Shown here: positions 34,086 to 46,770 of the stretch, piece by piece | Position numbering within the stretch: the stretch's first letter is position 1 | Layout: every line of letters begins with the position of its first letter | Assembly: GCF_043290135.1 (NCBI RefSeq) | Contig: NC_134705.1 | Span: forward strand, 57,221,771 to 57,285,770 | Length of the DNA: 64,000 nt | Direction: 5' to 3' | Origin: Rhipicephalus microplus | Lineage: Eukaryota; Arthropoda; Arachnida; Ixodida; Ixodidae | The notes under the pieces: generated by a model | Database searches by the model: none | Told to the model about the DNA's origin: nothing | Seen by the model: the letters and a program-made list of their open reading frames with translations, nothing else | Translations under genes and position numbers: made by a program

Positions 34086-35565
34086 CTTTGTCTGTTTGTT
34101 TGTTTCTCTATCTAAATTGAACGTACCAGCTTTGAGGGATTGGCCAAGAAGGAAACATTGAGACTGTTGAATGTTGTTTTGAGTAGGCTATGAAATTAAA
34201 AACCAAAAATAAAAAAATTAACGGCAATAACACGAAAAATATTACCTTTCCCTAAATGTAATTTCCTTTTGAGCTTGTATTCCAGACTGCCGTATTAGGC
34301 TGATAAAAACATTTCTGAAATCTAGGATGTTAACTGAATGAAATGACAAATAATTTTAAATACCATAATAAAATAGTACTTGTTGAGTAGTTATATTGAA
34401 ATTACACACAATATCAAAAGCATCCGTGTGGCATTTGATATCGCAAGCCCAAGGCACCGAAGCTTAAAACATTTTCCTGATGGACACGACATCGGAATCT
34501 GGTGATGGTCACTTCTGAATCTCGAGAATGGCTCCACTGTGATTTCCGTGGATAGTTTAGGTGATTATATTTCGTTCACGTGGTTGTTGTTTCCACCCTA
34601 TCGGTGTTAATACTTAATCTTCTAAACCTGGTTGCGGTGAAGTATTTCATCACCGGGAGAACCTAGACTATTGGGAGATCTAGCTATGAGCGGGCCAAGG
34701 CGTCGGTCATTTTGTCTATGTTAACCCACAGTGACCTGGAACCCCAATATAATTTCAGGTACTTCAGCTGAGACGGGACTAAAGATCATAACATAGTGTG
34801 ACACGAGAGGTATGAAAAGTTGCAAGAGCAATGCATACCGAAAGCGAATCAGTAATTAAAACGGCCCTGTTTTCATTCATAGGAACTTTTCGCAGTGTCA
34901 TGATGACTGTCGTTTGCTCTGCCTCAAAAATCGGAGTGGCAGCCTCACGGCAAATGACCAGTGATGAGATTCGGAGACTATTGCTACGCCAGCCCTTTCC
35001 GCAATGACGGAAGCATCTGTAGCTATTACGTTACGTGTCTATGTGTGCTCCAGGATATCTGCTAACCTTCTCTAAAAATTTGCGGGATTGAAATTTAAAT
35101 TGTGGAGGAGAGATCTTATTAAATTTCGTACAAAGAATCTGGTTTGATTTTGTAAATGCAATTACGTCAATAATGTTGACATTTATACTTGCCAGTTTGT
35201 TTTGTACATAGATTATCTGTGGTGTAAGAAGACGAGGCCAATGAGCGAGAAAGAGCGAATCTGGGTCGCTGACGATCATATATTCAGCTGTTCTTACTTC
35301 TAAGCTGTAAAATTTTAGATATGTTTGTACTGTCAACAATCGGAATCGACAAAGCAATGTAGGCAGACGCGTTTTCTGATAAATAACAATATTCGCTGCA
35401 AATCTAGGGAGCCCCAGACACAAGAGCAGAGCGTCCTGCTCCTAGAGAACCAATGGCTTTGTTTTGTGCGCTGGTCCTCCTGAAAACAAGAAGTCTTCGT
35501 CCTTCAAGCTGCCCACTCGCCGGAGCCCCAGCATCTTTTTTGGTAATGTATATATATGTATACGT
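34086..35565. other. No gene recognised
   Basis: AT-rich sequence. The 130-codon minus-strand frame at 35031-35423 has no recognisable domain and is not called. Confidence 0.4.
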
Positions 35566-35939
<374 letters not shown>

Positions 35940-36244
35940 ATATTCCTCCTAGACATCAAAAAAGAAGCATCGTCCCGATCCTGTAAAGTTATTGCAAAAA
36001 AACCAAAACAAAGTAGCCTAAACAATGAAAAAGGGCACCAATAATCAAATGTTAGACGCGATAAGTTCACCAATGATGAGGCAATTGTCAGAGCACCAAT
36101 AAAAAAACACAAGAAAAGTGGTCTTTTAGGAACGCGCAAAACAATTCTTCATGCGCACTATGTGAACTATGTCAGAAGATGGTTGTCTTTGTTGTACCCA
36201 TCGTGATGACGTAGTGGCCGGAACCGCTTCGTAGTTTACGTCAC

Positions 36245-39200
36245 TCACGTGGTGTAATACTTTATACGGAACGAAGTATCTGCTGAGCAAATTTTCGGAG
36301 AGGCCACGGCGTTGAACAGGGGTTCAAACCCAAACTTGGTCTCCCGGACTGTAGGATAGGTCATTGTGACGCATATTGTAACGTCGTGCATCGACCTGTT
36401 GCTGCTGACCAATGTGTAGCCGGACGAGCTGGTGAGTTTCCTCGGCACGCTCTGCAAATTCTTCTGCGTCAGTTGTTAATTGATCGGCGTCTTCACAAGG
36501 AAGCATCGCATCCAGCATCGTCTGAACTTCGCGGTCGTAGAGAAGGCGAAACGGTGTAAATCAGGTTGTTTCTTGAACGGCGGTGTTATAAGCAAACGTC
36601 ACATAAGGCAAAATGCGATCCCATGTTTTGTGTTGGACGTCGGTGTACATGGAGATCATGTTTGTGACTTTCTTATTAGGTCGTTCGGTTAAGTCGTTGC
36701 TCTGCGGATGGTAAGCAGTCGTCGTTCGATGCCTAGTGTTACTTAGTCAAAAAACTTCATCAATAAACTGTGCAGTGAACGCTGTTCCTCTGTCGGTTAT
36801 CACTGTAGATGGAGCACCGTGGCGCAGAACAATGTTGCACATGAAGAATGTGCTACCTCAGAAGCCGTGGCTCGTGGTATCGCCTGTGTCTCAGCATAGC
36901 GGGTCATATAGTGAGTTGCAACAATGATCCATTTGTTGTCGTCGGACGATAAAGGAAATGGGCCGAGACTGTCCATGCCGGCTTGATCAAATTGCTTGTC
37001 GGGTGGATCAATTAGCTGAAATAATCCAGCCGGCTTGCTTGGTGGCGACTTTTGACGCTGGCATTCATGACAGCTTTTGACGTAGTGCTTCACGCTTGCC
37101 GAAAGTCCGGGCCAGTAGTACGCCTCACTTACCCTGGCGAGCGTTCGCGAGTAACCTAGATGATCAGATGTGGGCTCGTCATGACACGCGGAGAGGACTT
37201 CGTCCCGCATGTCCTTCGGAACGACGAGGAAGTAAGCGCGGCTCATAAAACGGGCGTTTTTTTGTACAGGACATTATCTCAGAGGCAGAAAGACGTCACG
37301 ACGTGTGATAGATGGCGAGGTATAACGGCGCTATGACCCTCCAGATAGTCGATGAGCGGTCGAATATATTCATTCACTCGCGGGCGTCTGCTCAAGTCAG
37401 ATGAGCTAAGGGCGCCCAGGAAACCGTCAACGTCCTCTTCTTCTTGATTGACTAAAGGTATGGGTGCACGCGACAGCGTATCCGTGTCTTCATGCTTCCG
37501 TCCAGACTTATATATGATGGTCACATCAAATTCCTGTAGACGCAAGCTCCATCGGGCCAGTCGTCCAGAGGGATCACGTATGTTTACCAACCAGCAAAGG
37601 GCATGGTGTTCCGCCACCACTTTAAATGGACGACCATAGAGGTACGGGTGAAACTTGGGGATCGCCAACACTACTGCGAGGCACTCTTTCTCTGTGGTCG
37701 TGTAATTCACCTCGGTACGGGACAGTGAGCGGCTGGCCTGGGCTATGACTCGTTCTTTGCCGTGTTGATGCTGGACGAGCACTTTGCTGAGGCCGATGTT
37801 ACTGGCGTCAGTGTGCACCTCTGTGTCAGCATCATCGTCAAAATGCGCAAGAACAGAGGCTGACTGCATTCGCTGTCGTAGCTCGGCAAAAGCAGCCTGT
37901 TGCTCGGTAGCCCATACAAACGGTGTGTCGTCGCGTGTAAGCTATCTTCGAAAACGCTCTAATAAATCGCCGATAGTAGGCGCACAAGCCCTGAAAGCAC
38001 GGAACAGCCTTTTTGTCTGTAGGATGCGGAAACGCGGCTACAGCGGCAAGTTTGTCGGGGTCGGGTCGGACTCCTTTCGCGTTGACCACATGGCCAAGAA
38101 ATTGAGCTCTTCAGTGTAAGAACTGCTGATTGACTAGCCTGCAGCGCACTCCTGAGGCGGTGAAGATGTTTCTGGAAGGTTTCAGAAAAAAGGACATTAT
38201 CAAGGTATACAAGACAAGTTTGCCACTTTAGACCAGTAAGCACAGTGCCCACCATTTGCTGGAAGGTTGCGGGCGCTGAGCACAAACCTGAAGGAAGGAC
38301 TCGAAATTCAAACAGGCCCTCAGGGGTCACAAAGATCGTTTTCTCGCGGTCTCGCACGTCAACCTGAATCTGCCAGTACCCGCTTTTTAAATCCAAAGGG
38401 GAAAAATAGTGGGCGTGGCGTAATCTGTCTAACGAGTCGTCGATGCGTGGCAGTGGGTGCACGTCCTTTTCAGTCACGCTGTTCAGCTTCCGGTAATCGA
38501 CCGGAAAACGTAGCGTTCCGTCTTTCTTCTTGACTAGGATGACCGGAGAGGACCACGCACTGTTAGAAGGCTCGATTATGCCGTCGTCAAGCATTTCTCG
38601 AACTTGCGTACGAATGGCTTCTGGTTCCTTCGCTGACACGCGGTAAAGCTGTTGGTGTACTGGGCGGGCGTCGTCGTAAATGATTATTCTGTGTCTAGCG
38701 ATTGAAGTCTGGCGCACCTTAGAGGAAGTAGCGAAGCATGACGTGAATTCAAGCAAGAGTTTTCGCAGTGCTGTCTGGTTTTCTGGTGTGAGGTTAGAAT
38801 TAATATCGATATTGTTTAGAGATGTATCAGCGGACTCAACTGCGTCCGAACGAAAAGCAGATGGGAACGGTTCCTAATTCATCTGCAAACGCTAACAAAG
38901 TGCCACGGAAAAGGTGTAGGTGTTCGTTGCTGAAATTTGTAACGAGCAGTTGAGATCGGCCATCACGTAGCTGTATGATACTCCTAGCCACACAAACACC
39001 TTGAGTCAGCAGGTGTTCAAAATTACTTTCTCCATCGCTTTGCCATTTCACAATCCACAGCATGTGACGTCGACTATAACACTGGCTCTTGGAGGAAGCG
39101 TTATACTTTCACCAGAAACACGAAGAACGTCAGCACGTTGTTGGTCGTCCTGCTGGTCGATTGCTCGGTTGGCTGAGAAGGTGATGCGATTCTCTTGAAG

Positions 39201-39460
39201 ATCAATGAAAGCTCCATACTCCTGCAGGAAGTCAACACCAAGAATAACGTCGCCCGAACATTCATGGAGCACAAGGAAACTTGCTGCAAAAGTATAACCA
39301 CAGACCCGAACCCCACTCGTGCAGGTTCCAGGCGGAGAGACGGTGTGGCCACCGGCTGTTCGAATCACGGAGCCATGCCAGGGCGTGATTACCTTCTTTG
39401 GTAGTTTGGTAATTTTCCCGCTTAGTGTTGATTAGTCAGCCCCGGTATAAACTAAAGCAC
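36245..39460 (-). pseudogene. R3 pol (protease, RT, RNase H, integrase)
   Basis: Protease: ALVYTGAD, where the catalytic Asp is Tyr (codon 39447-39449); VILGVDFLQEYGAFIDL follows at 39048-39368. RT (37959-38756): VREMLDDGIIEPSNSAWSSP, PLDLKSGYWQIQVD and the active site VYLDNVL, where the second Asp of YxDD is Asn (38196-38198). RNase H (37279-37869): EVHTDASNIGLSKVL and YKSGRKHEDTDTLSRAP. Integrase (36245-37246): HDEPTSDHLGYSRTL, CHECQRQK, and ITDRGTAF with DLTERPNKK in a broken frame around 36640-36820. Several frameshifts and stops occur. The element cannot supply its own enzymes. Confidence 0.85.
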
Positions 39461-39599
39461 CTACTGCATAGCCATCCATCAGCACCGGTATATCCAAAGA
39501 AAGTCGCACATATCGCTCAGTCGAATCTACACCCTTTCCTGTTAGCGTCGATCGGAGGTAATCAGCACGTCGACTGCCAACGACCTTGCCTCCAAGGGT

Positions 39600-40908
39600 C
39601 ACTCGCGTCAGTTTTCCCGGCAGGGACTAGGGGACCGTGCGCCAGCATGGCGCTGGGGCGAAGATGAAAAGCGCCTCGGTGACAGTGAGCACGACTGCCG
39701 TCCAGGAGGCGGTGGTATGCGCTATTGAGCCAGGTAGTCCTCAATGTCGCGGGGTCACGTGTCATACCGAGGAGGCGCTGAATATACCGAAAAGCCGTGC
39801 AGCCCGAGGCGCTGGTATGGACACTGGCGGTACAAATGGTCCGCTTCACCGCAGTGGAAGCACAGAGGTCAGCGATCAAGAGTGCGCCAAACATCAGATT
39901 TCCGAGGCGAAACGTGTCTGTCGTCAAGGTAGTGTGCTGGTTGTTCCGCAAGATGCAAAGGGCTGGCGTAAACGAGGGGTGGGGGCGTGCATGTGCTCTC
40001 GTAGTACCATAAAGGCTGCGCCGACTGAAGTGAAACCGTAGGAGGTGCCTGAACAAACAGCGGGGAAGAGGAAACTGGGCGCTTCAAGGCTTCCACATGG
40101 GTCGCACGGTGTAGTCAGCCGGGACAGGTGTGGCGTTATTCATACTCACAGGGTCACGAAGGGCATGATGCAGCTCGTCCTTGACGATGCTTGCAATGAT
40201 ACTCACCGTAGGTAGTGGTGGTGCGGCAGCCTTTTGCAGCTCCGCGCGTATTATAGAGCGGATAAGGTCGCGCAGACACTAGGTGTTCCTCCCAATAGTC
40301 GTGAGAACGTGAGCAGTGGACGTGTTCACTTGCCGCTCATACACGGCGAATCGATGTTAAGGCATCTTTTCCATCGTGACGGTTTTGGACAAAAAATCCG
40401 CGACCGTGTTGGGAGGGCCCCGTACAAGGCCAGCGAAAAGCTGCTCCTTGACTCCCCGCATCAGGTAACGCAACTTCTTTTCCTCTGTCATACTCGGATC
40501 AGCCCGTCGAAACAGGCGCGTCATATCTTCCACATAGCTCATAAAAGTTTCATTGGACATTTGGATGCGGGCCTGGATCGCTCGCTCCGCTCGTTCGTGG
40601 CGATCAGCCCTTCTGTAAGTATCCAACAGCCGGTGACGGAATTGGGGCCACGATGTCATCTGTTCCTCATGATTCATGTACCAGGTACTTGCTCCATCCT
40701 CCAAATAGAAGTACACACGCCATAATTTGGCCGCGTCGTTCCAGTCGTTCAAAGCAGCCACGTGCTCGAAGTCGACCAACCAGTCCTCGATGTCTTCGAG
40801 CTCGGTGCCATAAAACGATGTCGGTACCTGTGGATTTTCGAGGGTGTACCAAGTCACCGTGGGGTTTTTCGTACCTGTTAAAGTGGTTTGAACGGACGCG
40901 CTCATCAT
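39600..40908 (-). pseudogene. R3 gag
   Basis: From an ATG at 40906-40908 an open frame runs to 40357. It shows the capsid blocks FYGTELEDIEDWLVDFEHVA, WPQFRHRLLDTYRR, MSYVEDMTRLFRRADPSMTE and YLMRGVKEQLFAGLVRGPP. It then breaks. A CxxC...H...C zinc knuckle (CFHCGEADHLYRQC) is readable in another frame near 39840. This is the same gag style as R4-R6, supporting one clade. Confidence 0.8.
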
Positions 40909-41061
40909 ACTGGTGTGAACTGTAGGGTCAGCTTCGGGTGGTAATCCCCTGATCCTGCAGCTTGTCCGATTAACAGGAGTGTTGACTCGCACTGGGCTTG
41001 TGGTGCCGCTTCCAGAAGGGTATTAAACATCCGTGAGGGGCTACACAGCACCTCCACCAAT

Positions 41062-41236
41062 TGTCACATCACTCCAGGGGGTGTCGACAAAGTTTATTGA
41101 CATCTGAGCAACAGGGCTTTAACCAAGCGTGTCGGTTGGGCTTGTTTGCCAGGGCGGGGGCCCAGGCGCACTTCTTTCTTCTTTGTGGTGTGAGCCTTCG
41201 CCTTTGCACGCGACCCACTACTAGAAGTAGGTGGCA
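41062..41236 (-). repeat. R3 5' LTR
   Basis: 175 bp running TG...CA, with the primer site TGGTGGAGGTGCTGTG immediately inside (about 41045-41060, minus strand). Confidence 0.85.
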
Positions 41237-41536
<300 letters not shown>

Positions 41537-41556
41537 GAGTGGTGGAAGTGCCGGGG
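41537..41556 (+). promoter_or_regulatory. R4 primer binding site
   Basis: GAGTGGTGGAAGTGCC follows the LTR directly. The core TGGTGGA is shared with R3, R5 and R6. The matching tRNA was not identified. Confidence 0.5.
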
Positions 41557-41639
41557 TAAGATCCCGACGTCCTCCTACGTTCATTTCCCACCTGGAGCTC
41601 CGATCTGGTCGCCGATTGCACCCAGCCACCCACACAGGT

Positions 41640-42926
41640 ATGCAGACATCGGACCTAACGCCTAGCCCTAACGCTACAGCCCCTACGCCGGCGGCTGCCC
41701 GCTCTTCATCTACTGTCACCAGCCCTCAGCGCGAACCGCCCGTGTTCGCGGGTCTTCGCGGTGACGACGTCGAGGAATGGCTTGACCTTTACAACCGTGT
41801 GGGTTCAGCCAATCGATGGACCGAAGCAGAGAAACTGAGCTACCTTCCTTTCTATTTGACCAGCGTAGCCAAAACCTGGTATTTTAATCACGAAACTGAC
41901 TTCGTTGATTGGTCGACCTTTGCCAACAAACTGCGACAAATATTCGGATGCTCATCGGGTCGTTCCGAAGCCGCGAAACAGAAGCTGGCTATGCGTCTAC
42001 AACTGGCACATGAGTCGTACACTTCGTATATCGAGGATGTTTTGGCCCTCTGTCGCCGTGCGAATAAAGACATGACGGAAGATGAGCGCGTTCGCCACAT
42101 CCTTAAAGGAATCGGCCCAATCGCATTCAACGCCTTGGCTGTTGGCAATCCCGCTACGGTTAACGACGTCATTTCGACATGCCAACGCCTTGACCAGTTG
42201 CAGTCCCTTCGGCTTCAACAAGACAGTGATCCACGCCTGATGCCTCCCTCTGAATTAAAAACCCTTATCCGCACAATCATCCGGGAAGAACTTCGAGACC
42301 TTGAACAGCAGCGGTCCACTGTCGCCTCCGCTCCGTCTCCACCATTCGACCTGCGGAATCTTGTTAAGCAGGAGTTAGCGGCAATGGCGACACCGACATC
42401 CCCGGTCGCTCCGCCAGCACGCCCGATGCCCACATACGCCGATGTGACGCCCAGGTCGACACCGGCAGCACCGGTTGTTCAAACGGTAATGCCCACATAT
42501 GCGGAGATCGCTGCGATTCCGCCTGCTCCCGGGGCATCTAGCTCTACGGATACTGCTAGTAGCCATTTGGCTGCTATGCGAGGTGGAATGACTGCTGCAC
42601 CCTTGTATCCTCAGTGGCGTCAATCCCGTCCTGTTTGCTTTTACTGCGGTATACGAGGCCACATTTCTCGTTACTGCCGTCGCCGCCAGCAAGAGGAACG
42701 ACGAGGCTATGCTGAGTTCGAACGAGACCGGTTCCGAAGACCAGATCTTTATGCTCCAGACACCTACCCGTCCGCGCAGTACCGGTCTCCGTCTCCTCCA
42801 GTGTCCCCTCGTCAACATCAGGAATACCGCTCCTCCAGACGACGCTCTCCATCGCCCTATCGCCGCTCCGCATCGCCGCTTCGTCCAATCATCTCCCGTC
42901 CTGTTGACCAATCTTCGGAAAACTAA
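41640..42926 (+). CDS. gag: R4 Gag polyprotein
   Basis: I take the ATG at 41640 as start because the upstream in-frame codon at 41616 is TTG. The product is 428 residues. The capsid part starts with VFAGLRGDDVEEWLDLYNRV and continues with YLPFYLTSVAKTWYFNHE and ILKGIGPIAFNALAVGNP. A Pro/Ala-rich linker follows, then one CCHC zinc knuckle CFYCGIRGHISRYC (about residues 333-346), and the protein ends with an Arg/Ser/Pro-rich tail. It should assemble the cytoplasmic particle and package element RNA. It is uninterrupted. Pol lies in the -1 frame. The stop at 42924-42926 overlaps the open pol frame by 19 bases. Same gag style as R3, R5 and R6. Confidence 0.9.
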   Translation: MQTSDLTPSPNATAPTPAAARSSSTVTSPQREPPVFAGLRGDDVEEWLDLYNRVGSANRWTEAEKLSYLPFYLTSVAKTWYFNHETDFVDWSTFANKLRQIFGCSSGRSEAAKQKLAMRLQLAHESYTSYIEDVLALCRRANKDMTEDERVRHILKGIGPIAFNALAVGNPATVNDVISTCQRLDQLQSLRLQQDSDPRLMPPSELKTLIRTIIREELRDLEQQRSTVASAPSPPFDLRNLVKQELAAMATPTSPVAPPARPMPTYADVTPRSTPAAPVVQTVMPTYAEIAAIPPAPGASSSTDTASSHLAAMRGGMTAAPLYPQWRQSRPVCFYCGIRGHISRYCRRRQQEERRGYAEFERDRFRRPDLYAPDTYPSAQYRSPSPPVSPRQHQEYRSSRRRSPSPYRRSASPLRPIISRPVDQSSEN

Positions 42927-42997
42927 GGATTGCAGTTTTTGGAGGGAAAACTGCGTCCCGTCGACCAACAAAAATACCTCCTGTTCGCCCAGCTAAT

Positions 42998-45900
42998 ATG
43001 TTGTCAGTGATTATTGAAGGTATTCCTGTGCAAGCTCTCGTTGACACCGGTGCAACCACTTCTGTTTTGCGTAGTGACTTGTGCTCGCGCCTCCGTAAAG
43101 TCAGAACGCCCTATGTGGGACCTGTGTTGCGTGGGGCAAATAACGTGCTGATTCAACCTGACGGACAGTGTACGGCTCGTGTTTCTATTGATGGTATACG
43201 TCACCACATCGAGATGATTGTGTTGCCCACGTGCATTCATGAACTTATCCTTGGTTGGGACTTTCTGCATTCTGCTTCCGCTGTTATATCCTTTAAAGAG
43301 AACGTCATTCACATAACGGATACAACGGATGCGCCCATTCCAGTTTCATCACCCTCGATCTCCAACTTGGTCATTGTTGAAGACTGCGTCCTGCACCCTG
43401 GTCACGAACACGTGATAGCTGTCGCATCTACCCAAGTAACCGACGGTGATGCACTTGTGGCTCCTTCGTTTCGCTGCACCTCCCGTGGAATTCTCGTCGC
43501 CTCTTGCCTCCTCCGGTTTTCCTCTGGCTGCGCTTTTCTGCCCGTTTCTAACACAACTGCAGAATCTGTGCTGCTGCCCAAGGGAATGACAGTGGCAAAG
43601 ATTGACTTCTCTCCATTGACCTCCATCGCGACACTCTGCCCGTCTTCGTCACCAGTACCAGCTCCAGGTTCACGTTCTTTCCCTTTTCGACCTGTCATTG
43701 GTTCAGACCTCACACCAAAACAGTCTGAAGCACTATTGGCCCTTTTGGCTAAGCACAAAGCCTGCTTTGATAGCTGTACCACAACACTGAGTCAGACTTC
43801 CGCGGCTGTACATCGCATTGAAACCGACGGTTCTCGTGTGATACGCCGTCGCCCATATCGGGTTTCGCAATCAGAGAGAGAAATAATTGAAAAAGAAGTG
43901 AACGAGATGCTATCGCGAAATATAATACGACCTTCTTCGAGTTCCTGGGCATCTCCAGTCGTTTTAGTTAAAAAGAAGGATGGCTCTGTTCGTTTTTGCA
44001 TTGACTACCGCGCGTTAAATAAGATCACACGCAAGGACGTATATCCTATGCCTAGAATTGATGACGCTTTAGACACACTGCAAGGGGCGAACTATTTTTC
44101 GAGCCTTGACTTACGATCAGGTTACTGGCAAATCCCCATGAACGAGGCTGACAAAGAAAAAACTGCATTTGCCACACCGGACGGCCTTTATGAATTTAAT
44201 GTAATGCCATTCGGCTTGTGCAACGCTCCAGCCACGTTTGAGCGAATGATTGATACTGTTCTTCGTGGCCTAAAATGGAAGACCTGCCTCTGTTACTTAG
44301 ATGATATCGTTGTTTTTTCAAGTACCTTTGCCCAACATCTTCAACGATTAGACGAGGTGCTACAATGTCTCTCCAAGGCTGGCCTTCAGATAAATACAAA
44401 GAAGTGTACATTTGCCAGCAAAAGCATCAAAGTCCTCGGTCACGTCGTTTCCAAAGACGGAATCCAACCAGATCCCGAGAAGATCGCAGCTGTGCTACAG
44501 TTCCCTCGACCGTCCAACCAAAAGACGTTGCGCAGCTTTCTTGGTCTCGCGTCCTATTTTCGTCGCTTTATACGCAACTTTGCTACCTTAGCGGCTCCGC
44601 TAAATAAGTTATTGGCCACTGGTGCTCCTTTCTCATGGTCCAACGACTGCGAATCTGCATTTGAAATTTTGAAAGAACGCCTGACTTCCGGACCAGTGCT
44701 GCGCCACTTCGATGAGAGAGCGCCTACCATACTCCATACTGACGCAAGCGCACAAGGCATTGGAGCAGTCCTTCTGCAGCGTGATTCCACCTCTAAAGAG
44801 CAGGTTGTGGCCTACGCTAGCCGGACTCTGTCAACAGCTGAGCGGAATTACACCATCACGGAGCAGGAGTGCTTGGCTATCGTATGGTCGATACAGAAAT
44901 TCCGCCCGTATCTCTACGGTCGGCACTTCACCATCATCACCGACCACCACGCACTCTGTTGGCTTTCATCAATGAAGAATATGTCAGGACGTCTTGCGCG
45001 CTGGATACTGCGCTTACAAGAGTACGACTTTACAGTTACGTACAAGTCTGGCAAATGTCATCATGATGCCGACGCGCTGTCCCGGTGCCCACTTTCGCTC
45101 TCTCGTGACAATACGTCCACCGCATCGCGTTCGAATGACTCTGACACCCAGCTTGCCTCACAACACGTATCGCTCGCATCGCTGGATCCAATGCAGCTAT
45201 CTTCGAACTCCGATTTACGTTCACTTCAGCTGGCAGATTCCTACTGTCGGTCTTTCATTGATCGCCTTCGCGGTGTCACTAAACCACCCAACAGCCGCTT
45301 GCGACGCCAGCTTCGACAATTTCGCCTTCAGGACGGTGTGCTTAAGCGCTACATTTACCATCCCACCGGTAACAAGTGGGTGCCAGTTCTTCCCCGCTGC
45401 CTTCGTCTTCGAGTTTTGGAAGCATTCCACGATGATATTGCTGCCGGTCATCTAGGCTTCCACAAGACCTACGATCGCATCAAGACGCGCTGCTTCTGGC
45501 CTGGCTTGTCCACAACGGTGGCCAAATACGTGGGCTCGTGCGCGTTGTGTCAGCACCGCAAGCGATCCACATCCCCGCCTGCTGGTTTCCTTCAGCCTCT
45601 TCCCTGTCCCACCACACCATTCGAATTTGTCGGAATAGACTTGTATGGTCCTTTGCCGTTGACACCTTCCGGTCACCGTTGGATCGTCACTGCAGTCGAC
45701 CATCAAACAAGATACGCCGAGACTTCACCTCTTCATTCTGCTACCGCCACAGAAATCGCCAATTTTTTCTTGAACTCCATCGTCTTGCGCCACGGAGCCC
45801 CTCGCGTCCTTTTGAGTGACCGTGGCAAAGCCTTCCTTTCCAAGGTCCTGGATGAAGTCCTGCAGGCGTGCAATACAGTCCATAAAACCACTTCTACATA

Positions 45901-46486
45901 CCATCCGCAAACGAATGGCCTTACCGAGCGCTTCCACCGAACACTCTCTGACATGATATCGATGTACTTGCATCCTGACCACAAAAATTGGGATAACATT
46001 TTACCGTTTGTCACCTTCGCATACAATACTGCGGTACAACGATCAACTGGCTACAGCCCGTTTTTTCTCGTGTACGGCCGATCTGCCTCCTCGGTCTTCG
46101 ACACGGCATTTTTCTTTGCACCGGCTCCAAGCAGTACCTCGCTCCCAGAAGAGTTCGCAGCCCGAGTCACACAATGCCGTGAAATTGCTCGCAAAAACAC
46201 GGAAGCAACCCAAAAGGAGAGAAAACATCGCTGTGATAAAAAACGACGCGACGTGGCCTTTAATGCTGGCGATAAGGTTTTACTATGGACCCCGGTTCGA
46301 GCGTCGGGCCTTTGCGAGAAATTTCTTCACCGGTATGTTGGCCCATACACCGTTGTACGACAGACATCTCCAGTTAACTACCTCGTCACCCCGCTTCAGT
46401 CTGTCACTGACCGCCGTCTGCGCAGCACGGAAATAGTTCACGTCTCACGCATGAAGCCTTTTGTTACTCGTTCGGCCGATCTCTGA
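42998..46486 (+). CDS. pol: R4 Pol polyprotein (protease-RT-RNase H-integrase)
   Basis: The 1162-codon frame is open from 42908, so it overlaps the gag end; the first ATG is at 42998. Protease: ALVDTGATTSVL, DTGA at residues 16-19. RT: SLDLRSGYWQIPMNEADKEK, MPFGLCNAPATFERM, active site CYLDDIVV (YLDD 433-436). RNase H: ILHTDASAQGIGAVL (HTDAS 580-584) and YKSGKCHHDADALSRCP. Integrase: zinc finger starting at His811 with its CxxC at 848, core D881 (GIDLYGP), D941 (LLSDRGKAF), E977 (NGLTERFHRTL), spacing D-59-D-35-E. A C-terminal GPY-type block (YVGPYTVVRQ) follows. Because DTGA is so near the first Met, expression by -1 frameshift from gag is plausible. No stop or frameshift is seen, so this could mobilise R4 and related copies. 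Confidence 0.92.
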   Translation: MLSVIIEGIPVQALVDTGATTSVLRSDLCSRLRKVRTPYVGPVLRGANNVLIQPDGQCTARVSIDGIRHHIEMIVLPTCIHELILGWDFLHSASAVISFKENVIHITDTTDAPIPVSSPSISNLVIVEDCVLHPGHEHVIAVASTQVTDGDALVAPSFRCTSRGILVASCLLRFSSGCAFLPVSNTTAESVLLPKGMTVAKIDFSPLTSIATLCPSSSPVPAPGSRSFPFRPVIGSDLTPKQSEALLALLAKHKACFDSCTTTLSQTSAAVHRIETDGSRVIRRRPYRVSQSEREIIEKEVNEMLSRNIIRPSSSSWASPVVLVKKKDGSVRFCIDYRALNKITRKDVYPMPRIDDALDTLQGANYFSSLDLRSGYWQIPMNEADKEKTAFATPDGLYEFNVMPFGLCNAPATFERMIDTVLRGLKWKTCLCYLDDIVVFSSTFAQHLQRLDEVLQCLSKAGLQINTKKCTFASKSIKVLGHVVSKDGIQPDPEKIAAVLQFPRPSNQKTLRSFLGLASYFRRFIRNFATLAAPLNKLLATGAPFSWSNDCESAFEILKERLTSGPVLRHFDERAPTILHTDASAQGIGAVLLQRDSTSKEQVVAYASRTLSTAERNYTITEQECLAIVWSIQKFRPYLYGRHFTIITDHHALCWLSSMKNMSGRLARWILRLQEYDFTVTYKSGKCHHDADALSRCPLSLSRDNTSTASRSNDSDTQLASQHVSLASLDPMQLSSNSDLRSLQLADSYCRSFIDRLRGVTKPPNSRLRRQLRQFRLQDGVLKRYIYHPTGNKWVPVLPRCLRLRVLEAFHDDIAAGHLGFHKTYDRIKTRCFWPGLSTTVAKYVGSCALCQHRKRSTSPPAGFLQPLPCPTTPFEFVGIDLYGPLPLTPSGHRWIVTAVDHQTRYAETSPLHSATATEIANFFLNSIVLRHGAPRVLLSDRGKAFLSKVLDEVLQACNTVHKTTSTYHPQTNGLTERFHRTLSDMISMYLHPDHKNWDNILPFVTFAYNTAVQRSTGYSPFFLVYGRSASSVFDTAFFFAPAPSSTSLPEEFAARVTQCREIARKNTEATQKERKHRCDKKRRDVAFNAGDKVLLWTPVRASGLCEKFLHRYVGPYTVVRQTSPVNYLVTPLQSVTDRRLRSTEIVHVSRMKPFVTRSADL

Positions 46487-46511
46487 CTGGCGGCCAGGTT
46501 GGCCGCTTCGC

Positions 46512-46528
46512 AGAGGGGGGGGGGAAAT
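46512..46528 (+). promoter_or_regulatory. R4 polypurine tract
   Basis: AGAGGGGGGGGGGAAA-type run (ten G at 46515-46524) ends at the 3' LTR, the expected plus-strand primer. Confidence 0.85.
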
Positions 46529-46712
46529 TGTAAGCACATTCCAAGCATTTGATCGTTCTCACTTGCACATACCCATCATCATCGTTCTCACTTGGACATA
46601 CCCATCATCATCGTCCTCTCTCTTGGTGTGGTTCTGAGCGGAGCCAGACATCGCAGAATAAACGCTTCTGCTCGCCCTGCCTGCTCGCCGTACCTAGTCT
46701 GCCTGCGTCTTT

Positions 46713-46714
<2 letters not shown>
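46529..46714 (+). repeat. R4 3' LTR
   Basis: 186 bp, no difference from the 5' LTR found by direct reading; followed by ATAT. Confidence 0.95.

Positions 46715-46768
<54 letters not shown>
46715..46768. repeat. (TA)n array between R4 and R5
   Basis: 54 bp of pure TA. Confidence 0.95.
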
Positions 46769-46770
<2 letters not shown>

